Shown here one piece after another: positions 26,091-35,091 of a stretch of DNA of 49,826 nt (the stretch's first letter is position 1; every line of letters starts with the position of its first letter). Below the pieces are notes generated by a model. It saw only the letters and a list, made by a program, of their open reading frames with translations, searched no databases and was not told the origin of the DNA. Both the position numbers and the translations under genes were made by a program. This DNA is from an uncultured Flavobacteriales bacterium (lineage in GTDB: Bacteria > Bacteroidota > Bacteroidia > Flavobacteriales_E > Vicingaceae), in the NCBI GenBank assembly GCA_913048175.1, contig CAJWVX010000006.1:1-49826 (forward strand), in the 5' to 3' direction.

Positions 26091-29000
26091 GGAATTTAAT
26101 CACTTTGTTTACCATACTGTTATTACAACTCAACGCAAAGGCTTTAAATAGGGACAGCATTAATTATAGAATTTTTAATATTGGAAATATTGTTGATGTT
26201 AAAAATAAACCTGATTTTGCTCATTCTTTAAAGGGTTTAATTTCCTCATCTTCAGAACCTGCTCTTTTAATCCTGAATGGTGATCTTATAAAAAAAAATA
26301 AGTCTAATTATTTAGGGTATGATTCTTTAAATATATTCAACATGCTTAAGGTTTTTTCTACAATCTCAAATTGTAAAACAATGGTTATTCCTGGGGATAG
26401 GGATTGGAATAATTCAGGAAAACATGGCCTTGAAAAAGTAAATAAATTAGAAACGCTTATTGAGCATAAAAGTTTAGAAAATGTTAAATGGGTATTAGAC
26501 AATGGATGCCCTGGACCAATTCTCATCGAGTTAGACAGTAATCTTTTATTTATGGCAATTAATACACAATGGTGGAATCATCCTCATGATAAACCTACAT
26601 CAGTTGATGGACTTTGTAAAATTAACACAAAAAAAGATTTTATCATCGAATTTGAAAATGCTTTATCTGAATCAGAAGATAAGAACTTAATAATTGCCGG
26701 GCACTTTCCGCTAGTCATTCAAAGAAAACCTTCTTTAAAAGATTTTATTCTTCCACTTCCAATTCTCGGGAGTTTTACGGCTTCCTTTCATCAAAATATT
26801 GGTGGCCATAAAGATATAGTTAATGACTTATTTAACTCTATTCGAAAAAAACTATTAAAAAAAATATCTTTAAAACAGGGGGTAATTTACCTTTCAGGTC
26901 ATAATTATAATACTCAAATAATTAAGGACGAAAAAAACTATTTCATCAACAATGGATTACCAAATAAATCTAAAAATAATAGAGGAATAAATACAGCCTT
27001 ATACTCCTCTAACTCTCCTGAAATTATTGAGGTCGTCTATTATTCTAATGGTAAAATTTCGAGTAATATATATTCCTTTATTAATTCCAAATTTCAACTA
27101 AAAAAAGAAGTGCCTTTATATCGTTCTATACATGATTCTAATCAAAAAAAATCTATAAAAAACGGAAACAATCTAACACCTTTCAATTACTCTAACAAGT
27201 GTTGCTTATCTGATGTTTCAAATATTATTGCTAATAAAAGTGATACTTCACTCTTTACTTCTGCAGGAAATTATAATGCAAGATTTATTAAAAAGCTCTT
27301 TATAGGCAATCATTACCGAACTAGCTGGAATGCTATAATTGAAGCCCCTATCCTTAATATGGATACTACAAAAGGTGGTTTAAAGGCCTATAATATAGGC
27401 GAAGGACACCAAACAACTTCAGTAAAAATGTATGGAAAAGATGGTTATGCCTATACTTTTAGATCAGTAAATAAAGATGCTACAAGGGGATTAGGAGGTG
27501 ATCTTATCAAATCATTAATAGCAAGACAATTACAAGATAACGTTTCGATGCAACATCCTTATGGAGGGCTTATTGTAAGTAAATTACTAGATAACACTTC
27601 AATTTTACATGCTCAACCTAAACTTTACATGTTACCTAAAAGTGATAACTTAGGTAGTTTTGTTGAGTATGAAGGACTTTTGGGCATTTTAGAAGATCAT
27701 CCAAAAAATCCAAAAAAAGTCAACAAAACATTTGCTAATGCTGATAAAATTTTACGAGGCCATCAGCTAAACAAAAAGCTTTATGAAAACTACAATCATA
27801 AAGTTGATGCTAAAGAGTACACTAAAGCCAGAGTCTTTGATATCCTAGTTAATGATTTTGGTAAACATGAAGACAATTGGAAATGGGCCGGTTACAAATC
27901 TGATACAGGAACAATTTATCGTCCTATACCCCGAGATAGAGATCTAGTTTTCACTAAAAGAGATGGTATACTTCCTTGGATAGCAGATAGAGAATGGATG
28001 TTAGAGTCAGGAGAAAATTTTGGTTATAAAATAATTGATATTAAAAGCTTAATGTGGGCAGCCCGTCATCCTGATCGTTTCTTAACTAATGAAATGGACA
28101 AACAAGATTGGTTAGATGCAAGTAACTACATTAAACATCAAATTACCGATAGTGTAATTCATACTTCTATCCTTGCATTACCCAAGGAAATACAATCTCT
28201 TTCTGGCTCTACAATAGAGGCTAAACTAAATACACGAATTAAAGAGTTAGATAGGTATACACTTCAATATTATATGCTTCTTGCAAAACAGGTGGATGTT
28301 ACGGGGTCAAACAAACCAGAGTATTTTGATATACTAAGAAATAAAGATAATTCTGTAGATGTATCTATATTTAATATAAAGAAAAATTCTATTAGTCTAA
28401 AAGGAGATAAACTAATTTATCACAGAAAATTTAATCTAGATGAAACAAAAGAAATTCGGATTTATGGTCTAGGATCTATTGATGTTTTTAACATTTCTGG
28501 AAGTGCTAAAAAATCAATTAAACTTATTATTATCGGTGGAGATGGAGCTGACATTATTGCTGACTACTCTAAAGTTAATGGAATAAATAAACTCAGCAAA
28601 ATTTATGAAAATAATTTAAATAGTCAGATCAATTTAGGCACTGAAGCAAGGATGGTAAAAACCTGGAATGCCGATTTATACGATTTCCAACCTTCTATTT
28701 TTGAGTACAACAGATATACACCTATAGCATCTGCTAGTTACAGTGTAGATAATGGTTATAAGCTAGGAGGTGGAGTTCAATTTACCAAGAAAGAAAAATT
28801 CGGAAATATAGATTTTTCTGCTAAACATAGATTTTTATTAGAAGCTTCAACACAACAGAACAATATATTTCATCATTACAGTAGATACCACAATATGTTT
28901 AGAAAATGGGATCTTGAGTTTGGAACATTTTTAGCCAATCATAATAATTTAACTAACTTTTTTGGTATGGGCAATAACACCGAAAAGAATGAGAATTTAG

Positions 29001-29767
29001 TAAAGATGAACTATTACAAAACAACTTACAATACTTATTCATTTAATATAGGAGTTATCCGATTTTTTTGGAAAAAAAGTAGCTTTTCTATTAATAGCAA
29101 ACTTGAGCACAACACTTCACAAATTGGAAAAAATTCTTTAGTAAAGAGCCAAAATACTCTTGACAATAATTTCATCTCAGGAACTACTCGTAATAATATA
29201 TTAATCTCATCAGCCAATTTAGAAATAGACTTTAGAGACAAAAAAGATCTTCCTGAAAAAGGAATAAAAAGTAGTATAAGCTATAAAAATGGTCTATTTA
29301 CAACAGAAAAGAATAATTCCTATCATATATTAACTGGAAATTTAGAACATTTATTTACCGTATACATACCTTCTCCAGTAACTTTAGGATTAAAGTCTGG
29401 TGGATCAGTTAGTAGTGGTAAAATTCCTTTTTACAAACTCAACTATTTAGGAAACAACAGTCATTTAAGAGGTTTTAGTAATAATAGGTTTACTGGAAAA
29501 TCTACACTTTTCGTAAATACCGAATTAAGAATTCAACTTAAAAATTTTACAACTACTTTTATACCAATTAAGGTAGGTTTTAAGGCATTCTTTGATAGCG
29601 GAAGAGTTTATTCTAGCTTTGATAAATCAGGGTTATGGCATAACGGATATGGAGCTGGAATTTATAGTGTTTTTTTAGATGAGCGATATACTGCAAACTT
29701 ATCTTTCGCATATTCTAAAGAGGAGAATAACTTAATTATATTTAGTTTAGGGAAATCTTTTAATTAG
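26087..29767 (+). CDS. Phosphoesterase-like / kinase-like / outer-membrane beta-barrel fusion, paralogue 2
   Basis: 1226-residue paralogue of the preceding protein with the same order: signal peptide (about 1-19), degenerate phosphoesterase (about 25-300), kinase-like middle, and barrel to the C-terminus. Shared departures from the phosphoesterase consensus are IGN in the first motif and PGDRDW instead of GNHDW. LNGD, GHFP and SGHNYN mark the other motifs. Unlike paralogue 1, the kinase-like loop is broken: NDFGKHEDN (589-597) has Gly and Lys where paralogue 1 has Asp580 and Arg581, while PRDRD (615-619) is kept. This copy is therefore probably a binding or structural partner. Its ATGA start overlap implies coupled, perhaps stoichiometric, synthesis with paralogue 1. 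A PAP2 gene follows 33 bases later. Confidence 0.8.
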   Translation: MRNLITLFTILLLQLNAKALNRDSINYRIFNIGNIVDVKNKPDFAHSLKGLISSSSEPALLILNGDLIKKNKSNYLGYDSLNIFNMLKVFSTISNCKTMVIPGDRDWNNSGKHGLEKVNKLETLIEHKSLENVKWVLDNGCPGPILIELDSNLLFMAINTQWWNHPHDKPTSVDGLCKINTKKDFIIEFENALSESEDKNLIIAGHFPLVIQRKPSLKDFILPLPILGSFTASFHQNIGGHKDIVNDLFNSIRKKLLKKISLKQGVIYLSGHNYNTQIIKDEKNYFINNGLPNKSKNNRGINTALYSSNSPEIIEVVYYSNGKISSNIYSFINSKFQLKKEVPLYRSIHDSNQKKSIKNGNNLTPFNYSNKCCLSDVSNIIANKSDTSLFTSAGNYNARFIKKLFIGNHYRTSWNAIIEAPILNMDTTKGGLKAYNIGEGHQTTSVKMYGKDGYAYTFRSVNKDATRGLGGDLIKSLIARQLQDNVSMQHPYGGLIVSKLLDNTSILHAQPKLYMLPKSDNLGSFVEYEGLLGILEDHPKNPKKVNKTFANADKILRGHQLNKKLYENYNHKVDAKEYTKARVFDILVNDFGKHEDNWKWAGYKSDTGTIYRPIPRDRDLVFTKRDGILPWIADREWMLESGENFGYKIIDIKSLMWAARHPDRFLTNEMDKQDWLDASNYIKHQITDSVIHTSILALPKEIQSLSGSTIEAKLNTRIKELDRYTLQYYMLLAKQVDVTGSNKPEYFDILRNKDNSVDVSIFNIKKNSISLKGDKLIYHRKFNLDETKEIRIYGLGSIDVFNISGSAKKSIKLIIIGGDGADIIADYSKVNGINKLSKIYENNLNSQINLGTEARMVKTWNADLYDFQPSIFEYNRYTPIASASYSVDNGYKLGGGVQFTKKEKFGNIDFSAKHRFLLEASTQQNNIFHHYSRYHNMFRKWDLEFGTFLANHNNLTNFFGMGNNTEKNENLVKMNYYKTTYNTYSFNIGVIRFFWKKSSFSINSKLEHNTSQIGKNSLVKSQNTLDNNFISGTTRNNILISSANLEIDFRDKKDLPEKGIKSSISYKNGLFTTEKNNSYHILTGNLEHLFTVYIPSPVTLGLKSGGSVSSGKIPFYKLNYLGNNSHLRGFSNNRFTGKSTLFVNTELRIQLKNFTTTFIPIKVGFKAFFDSGRVYSSFDKSGLWHNGYGAGIYSVFLDERYTANLSFAYSKEENNLIIFSLGKSFN

Positions 29768-29800
29768 ATAATAATTTATTAAAAATAAAGTTTATATAGA

Positions 29801-30673
29801 GTGTTTATTCTACCTAAATATCTTTCCACTATTCTTGCTTTAGGATTCTGTTTGAACTTAATCGCTCAGAAATCTATCCATAAAAAGGATTGTGAGCGCT
29901 GTATACATGGAAAACATTCTAGTGAGAGTCCTTATACTGTTAATCTTAAATCTGAACTACCCTATATAGCTGCAAGTGCTGGATTATTAGGTTCAGGATT
30001 ACTAGTTAAGTCTATAAATGAAGAGAAACCTTTTACACTTGAAGAATTAAATAATTTAGATCTAAGTAAAATAAATAAATTTGATAGAGGTGCAGTTTTC
30101 AATAATTCATCTAGTGCAAGAGCATACAGTGATTACGCTTTAATGACAGGAGCATTATTACCACTTTATTTTTTATCCAACCACAATACACGATCTGATT
30201 TTATTCCGCTAATAATTATGGGTGCTGAAGTCTATGCAATTACAAGCACGTTAGCTTTAAATTCTAAATTTGCTTTTAACCGATCACGACCTTTGGCTTA
30301 TAACCCTGAATTTTCAGATAAATTCCGCATGGGTAAAACAAGCAAACTTTCTTTCTTTTCTGGACACACCGCTCAAACTGCTGGGTTTTCCTTTTTTATG
30401 GCAAAAGTTATTTCAGATTACCATCCCAATATGGCCACAGGTCAGAAAATCGGATTATGGTCTTTTGCAGTTTCACTTCCAGCTGTAACAGGGTATTTAA
30501 GAGTGAAAGGTGGTAAACACTTTAATACAGATGTTATTACGGGCTATGCTATTGGAGCTTTTCTTGGTTGGGCTATTCCACATTTGCATAAGAAAAAAGA
30601 AAGCAAACTTTCTATTGCTCCTTTTAACTATCAAAATTCTAGCGGACTTAGCTTTACGTTTAGATTAGACTGA
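29801..30673 (+). CDS. PAP2-family (type 2 phosphatidic acid phosphatase-like) membrane enzyme
   Basis: 290-residue exported or membrane phosphatase. Signal peptide or helix ending NLIAQ, then a PAP2 core with the three conserved motifs: KFAFNRSRP (Lys156, Arg163, Pro164; K-x6-RP), SGHT (187-190, His189 catalytic, with Phe replacing the usual Pro before it), and RVKGGKHFNTD (Arg234, His240, Asp244). Substrates of this family include phosphatidic acid, undecaprenyl pyrophosphate and lipid A phosphates. The start is GTG 29801. It is the last gene after the two phosphoesterase/kinase-like/barrel fusions, so lipid or lipopolysaccharide phosphate handling at the outer membrane is a reasonable shared theme, though inferred. 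The 3' end overlaps the convergent ppk1 gene by 9 bases. Confidence 0.88.
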   Translation: MFILPKYLSTILALGFCLNLIAQKSIHKKDCERCIHGKHSSESPYTVNLKSELPYIAASAGLLGSGLLVKSINEEKPFTLEELNNLDLSKINKFDRGAVFNNSSSARAYSDYALMTGALLPLYFLSNHNTRSDFIPLIIMGAEVYAITSTLALNSKFAFNRSRPLAYNPEFSDKFRMGKTSKLSFFSGHTAQTAGFSFFMAKVISDYHPNMATGQKIGLWSFAVSLPAVTGYLRVKGGKHFNTDVITGYAIGAFLGWAIPHLHKKKESKLSIAPFNYQNSSGLSFTFRLD

Positions 30674-32686
30674 TTTTTGGTCTTCTAAAAAATGGTGGAA
30701 ATCAAACTGAGCTCTAACCTTATTTTTAGCTGTTGATTTTTTGTAAGGATTACTTTGTGTTTTATTTAAACTTCGAGCCTTAACATTATCTTTTAATTGC
30801 AAATTAATTAAGGTCTTAATCTCATTACTTAAACTTTTTTCTAAAATTGGAAAACCAACCTCAACTCTTCTACTCAAATTTCTTGTCATCCAGTCTGCTG
30901 AAGCTAAATACAGTTTTTCATCACCATTATTATTAAACCAATAAATTCTACCATGCTCTAAATAACGATCAACAATACTAATCACTTTAATATTTTTACT
31001 CATATCTTCCACTCCTGGAATCAGGCAGCAAATGCCTCTTACAATAATTGTAATTTTAACACCAGCATTGCTTGCTTCATATAATTTAAGGATCATTTGT
31101 TTATCCTGAAGACTGTTCATCTTTAAAGTCATCTTACCTACTCTACCAGCTTTTACATGAGCTATTTCATTATCAATTAAAGATTCAAATTGATTACGCA
31201 TATTAAAAGGTGCCACCAATAAATGTTTAAATGTGGGCGTTTTAATATTTCCTTTTAAAAATTCAAATACCTTATTTAACTCATTGGTAAGATCTGTATT
31301 CTTTGTAAGCAAAGCATGATCACAGTAGATTTTAGCTGTAGCTTCATTAAAATTACCTGTTCCAAAATAAGCGTAATCAACTAAATCTTTACCTTCTCTA
31401 CGTTTAATCAAACATATTTTAGAATGCACCTTAATTTCATCAAAACTGTATAAAACATCAATACCAGCAGCTTTCATTTTTTCTCCCCAATGCATATTTA
31501 GTTCCTCATCAAACCGAGCTTTCACTTCATTAAATACAGTAACCTTTTTACCCAATTCTTTTGCTTTGATTAAGGCTTTACAAACACGAGATTCTTCTGC
31601 TACTCGATATAAAGTAATATTGATTTCTTCCACCAAACTATCAGTAGCAGCTTCTTCAACAAACTCTAATACATGATTATAATTTTGGTAAGGAAAATGT
31701 AATACTACATCCTCTTTAGCAATCGTTTCAAGATAATTTTTACCCTCTAATTTTGGATGATTAATTGAATCGAAGTTCTCATAAACCATGCTTGAACCAG
31801 CCTTTACTGGCAAACCAAAAAAGTCGTTAAAATTATGGTATCGTCCTCCAGGGATAACTTCATTTTTCTTAACACCAAACTTCTTTCTAAAACCCTTCAA
31901 CAATGGTTTTGGCATTCTTTCATCATATAAGAAACGAGAAGGACTCCCTATATCTCTTTTATGAAGACTTGAACTTATTCTTTCCTCTATTGTTTCTGCA
32001 ATTTCTTCTTCTAAATAAAGCTCAGCATCTCTTGTTAGTTTAAGTGCATAGCATTCTGAACTAACAGGTTCTCCTACTAATTCAGTTAAATAAAGCCTAA
32101 GTACATCAGACAATTGAATAATAACTTGTTCTGACTCTTTACTCGGTAAAACGATAAATCGCTTCGTTTTATCCGTTGGAATATTCACTAAGAACTGATT
32201 CTTTAAATCACTCTCTATGGCTAGGTACAATCCCTTATTCTTAAGAAACTCTGTAGTATTCTCTGGTAATTTTTTAACTACTAATAATGATTCTACTTCT
32301 TTCTTAAAGTAAGCATCTAGATATTCTTTTTGCTCAACATTAATTTTTGTTTGGTCAATTAAATAAATTCCTTCTTTTTTTAATAAAGGAATTAATTCTT
32401 CTCTAAAAATTCTTCCAAATTCATCTTGTTGTTTATGAACTGTTTTTTTTATCTTCTTTAACAGCTTTTTAACGTTAACATCAGGCTCTAAACCTTGATC
32501 CTTTTGCATGGATAACACATGAATATAGGAGGCTACTCTAACTCTATAAAACTCATCTAAATTAGATGAATAAATAGCTAGGAACCTTAACCTCTCAATT
32601 AAAGGAACTTCTACATTAATTGCCTCTTGTAATACTCTATAATTAAAAGATAACCAGCTTAATTCTCTATCAAAATACTTTTTCAT
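30665..32686 (-). CDS. ppk1: Polyphosphate kinase 1
   Basis: 673-residue PPK1, which reversibly polymerises the gamma phosphate of ATP into polyphosphate. The N-terminal domain opens with the family-typical YFDRELSWLSFNYRVLQEA and contains SNLDEFYRVRVA. The middle has DERMPKPLL. The two phospholipase D-like catalytic domains follow, with the autophosphorylated histidine in KVHSKI (about residue 420) and FGTGNFNEATAKIYCDHALLT; the second has GICCLIPG and GRIYWFNNNGDEKLYLASADWMTRNL. The length matches the family. Preceded by a possible -7 box at 32739-32746. Single gene, convergent with the PAP2 gene. Confidence 0.97.
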   Translation of the reverse strand: MKKYFDRELSWLSFNYRVLQEAINVEVPLIERLRFLAIYSSNLDEFYRVRVASYIHVLSMQKDQGLEPDVNVKKLLKKIKKTVHKQQDEFGRIFREELIPLLKKEGIYLIDQTKINVEQKEYLDAYFKKEVESLLVVKKLPENTTEFLKNKGLYLAIESDLKNQFLVNIPTDKTKRFIVLPSKESEQVIIQLSDVLRLYLTELVGEPVSSECYALKLTRDAELYLEEEIAETIEERISSSLHKRDIGSPSRFLYDERMPKPLLKGFRKKFGVKKNEVIPGGRYHNFNDFFGLPVKAGSSMVYENFDSINHPKLEGKNYLETIAKEDVVLHFPYQNYNHVLEFVEEAATDSLVEEINITLYRVAEESRVCKALIKAKELGKKVTVFNEVKARFDEELNMHWGEKMKAAGIDVLYSFDEIKVHSKICLIKRREGKDLVDYAYFGTGNFNEATAKIYCDHALLTKNTDLTNELNKVFEFLKGNIKTPTFKHLLVAPFNMRNQFESLIDNEIAHVKAGRVGKMTLKMNSLQDKQMILKLYEASNAGVKITIIVRGICCLIPGVEDMSKNIKVISIVDRYLEHGRIYWFNNNGDEKLYLASADWMTRNLSRRVEVGFPILEKSLSNEIKTLINLQLKDNVKARSLNKTQSNPYKKSTAKNKVRAQFDFHHFLEDQKSV

Positions 32687-32738
32687 ACTTTTTTTGGGAT
32701 GCTAACAACTCATTTTGTAAATTGAGTAATAATTACGA

Positions 32739-32746
32739 CAAAATTA
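32739..32746 (-). promoter_or_regulatory. Possible -7 box of ppk1
   Basis: TAATTTTG on the reverse strand fits TAnnTTTG, 52 bases before the ATG at 32686. No good -33 TTG is seen. Confidence 0.35.
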
Positions 32747-32788
32747 CACCTATAATGTTTAGTAACTTTATACTCTAAAATTAAATAT

Positions 32789-33882
32789 TTGGATTCAAAT
32801 AACTCCTTAAAAAAGTCACTATTACTAATCCCAGACATAAGTGGATTTACAAAGTTTATAAATGAAACTGAAATTGTTCACGGGGTTCATATTATATCAG
32901 AGCTTTTAGAAATAATTATCAAAGAAAATACGATGGGACTTAAATTAGCCGAAATTGAAGGTGATGCTGTTTTGTTTTATAAGTACACAGAAAAACCAAC
33001 TCTAAAGGAGCTTTATGAACAGTGTAAAGACATGTTTCTTGCCTTCCATCAGCATATTAAATTATATGAAAGAGATCGTATTTGTGATTGTGGCTCCTGT
33101 TCTGGAACTCCAGATTTAACTTTAAAATTCATTATGGAGATGTTATAGAAAGGAATATTTTAGGGCATTTTCAATTAATGGGAGCCGATGTAACTACTGC
33201 TCATAAATTAATGAAGAATAATGTAGATAATGATGAATACCTCCTAATCTCAGAAAATTCTATCTTAAAAAATGACATGAGCAAAGTTCCTTCTTGGTTT
33301 AAACTACAAGCAAGTAGCATGAACTATGAGAATGTTGGAAAGATCAATTATCACTATGAGAAATTCACAGAACTACTGAATGAAATTCCAGAATTACCTC
33401 CAAGAAAAAAATTAATGGACGAACCCGTTCAATTTACAATTAGTTACTCTATGCCACATTCATTAGAATCTACATTTAAATTATTGAGTAGTCTAGAAAG
33501 AAAGCATGAATGGATTGAAGGTGCTAAGAAAATTAATTTTGATGAAATCAAAATTGAAAGAATAAGAACAACTCATGAATGTATTACTCCTTTAAATAAA
33601 TTACACATTGAAACTACTATTATTGATAAAAAAGGGAGTAATAAAATTTTTGGATAAGAAGCTGATGCAGTAGGTATTTTTCCTGCAGCAAACCAACTTT
33701 ATAGTTTAACAAAAATAGGAGATAATGAATGTAAAATACAACTAGAGGTACGTTTTAAATCGAGTTTATTCAATAATCTGATTTTTAAGAACCTATTTAA
33801 ATCAGGGCTTACAAAGTCTTTAAGAAAACTAGAACTGATATTAACTCATGATAGATCTAAACCGGAACATTTGATTGATTAG
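32789..33882 (+). pseudogene. Broken DUF2652 (class III cyclase-like) gene
   Basis: The first frame starts at TTG 32789 and carries LLIPDISGFTKFI and AEIEGDAVLFYKY, the two metal-site-like motifs of the DUF2652 branch of nucleotidyl-cyclase homologues, then CDCGSCSG. At about 33130 the frame breaks: KF is followed by IMEML and TAG, while the next frame continues the family's IHYGDV and GADVTTAHKLMKN. Loss of 4 bases from a TTCATTCAT-type repeat, leaving TTCAT, would explain it. A second lesion is an in-frame TAA at 33655-33657; the same frame resumes with EADAVGIFPAANQ and ends at TAG 33880-33882. The 3' end overlaps the convergent HD-PycTM gene by 26 bases. Either a true pseudogene or, less likely, two assembly errors. 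Confidence 0.85.
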
Positions 33883-35080
33883 ACATCATCATAAATACTC
33901 CGAAGAGAACTACTGAGACAATCATTCCATACATAAAAACAATATAACAGATTCTAAGGTAATTGTATTTTCTAGCTAATACAACACCAAGGAAATAAAG
34001 ATCTCGAATTAATGAACTGTAAAGATATTCTTTGTCTTTCATTATTTCTTTCATTCCCCATTCGTAATCTTTCAATTCCATTTTATGAAAATTTCCAAAA
34101 AACAACAAATTAGCTTTTCTATTTTTTACATCTTCGGTAGAAAATTTACCTGCAAGAATTTTTGGTTTAGTAGAAAGCGTAGCTAAGACTATAGTAATTA
34201 AACACACTACTAGCATAAATACACTTGGAATCATTAACTCAGGATGCTTATCAAACTTTGAAAATAATGTGGATATTATTATCGATAATATAAGCGCATT
34301 AATACTCAACATTATATTCGCCTTATTATCTGCTATTGCACTCAACTCCATATGGTTTTTAAGTGCTGTTCTAAACATTGTTTCAATTCCCTTTTCAGGA
34401 ACTTCAGCTTTTTGAGTCTTTAATTTTAATTCTTTTTCCTTTAATTGGTTTTTCTTATCAGCACCTTTATCTTTAGTCTTAAGCTTCTTTAATTCGTCAT
34501 GTTTTCCAATTAAATTACTAATCTTTTGCTGATTGTATTTTAAAAAAGCCGTTTTAGTGTTGTATTGATGTCCACTTAAAAAGGCAATTTCTTGTTCTAA
34601 CCATTCAACATCACTGTCTACTTTACCAATACAACAGCCCCATTCTACTCTTAAAAGTTTAGAACGATCTTCATAAAATTTAGAGCCTAAACCATACATA
34701 TCTGCATCACATAGAATCTCTTCTAAAATAGAATTAGGTTCAACTCCCATTTCGGTAGCAGCAATACAGATTTCAATCTGCTTTATTTTATCTTTAGAAT
34801 AGTTGTTTTGAATTAGAAATTCCTTAGCAACTTCTATACTTTTTTCCTCATGTTTTTTAAGAGTGGTTAAATATCCCACATCATGAAAGTAAGCTGCTAG
34901 TAAAACAACTTCCTTATCTTCTTTAGACAATTTTTCTCCATCACAAATTAAATCTGCAGACTCTACAACATCATGTGTATGTCTATAATCATGAAAGGCT
35001 AATTTAGTTGTATCAGATTTTTTGAATAAATCAAAAACAAAATCTTCTGATAATTTTAATATATCTTTTGAATTACTCAT
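33857..35080 (-). CDS. HD phosphohydrolase fused to a Pycsar-effector-like membrane domain (PycTM/DUF5706)
   Basis: 407 residues in two parts. Residues 1-190 form an HD domain with the expected metal ligands: His34 in RHTHDVV, His66-Asp67 in YFHDVG, and an aspartate in CDADMYG (125/127). HD enzymes of this shape hydrolyse nucleotides or cyclic nucleotides. After a lysine-rich linker (about 195-230), the C-terminal part matches the PycTM/DUF5706 family: MFRTALKNHMELSAIADNKA, helices near 255-275 and 282-302, NLLFFGNF, and a final helix at 375-400. In Pycsar defence this domain responds to cyclic pyrimidine nucleotides and damages the membrane. It is the second gene of an operon 11 bases after the GAF-domain gene, opposite a class III cyclase. 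It may be a housekeeping relative rather than a defence effector. Confidence 0.82.
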   Translation of the reverse strand: MSNSKDILKLSEDFVFDLFKKSDTTKLAFHDYRHTHDVVESADLICDGEKLSKEDKEVVLLAAYFHDVGYLTTLKKHEEKSIEVAKEFLIQNNYSKDKIKQIEICIAATEMGVEPNSILEEILCDADMYGLGSKFYEDRSKLLRVEWGCCIGKVDSDVEWLEQEIAFLSGHQYNTKTAFLKYNQQKISNLIGKHDELKKLKTKDKGADKKNQLKEKELKLKTQKAEVPEKGIETMFRTALKNHMELSAIADNKANIMLSINALILSIIISTLFSKFDKHPELMIPSVFMLVVCLITIVLATLSTKPKILAGKFSTEDVKNRKANLLFFGNFHKMELKDYEWGMKEIMKDKEYLYSSLIRDLYFLGVVLARKYNYLRICYIVFMYGMIVSVVLFGVFMMMSNQSNVPV

Positions 35081-35091
35081 TCTCTTATAAA

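Noticed and set aside
33857-35080. Calling the HD-PycTM locus a confirmed Pycsar defence system
   Set aside because: Pycsar needs a PycC-type cyclase adjacent to the effector. Here the cyclase is a membrane enzyme of a common Bacteroidota family, and no other defence genes or mobile-element signs surround the cluster. It is kept as a hypothesis only.
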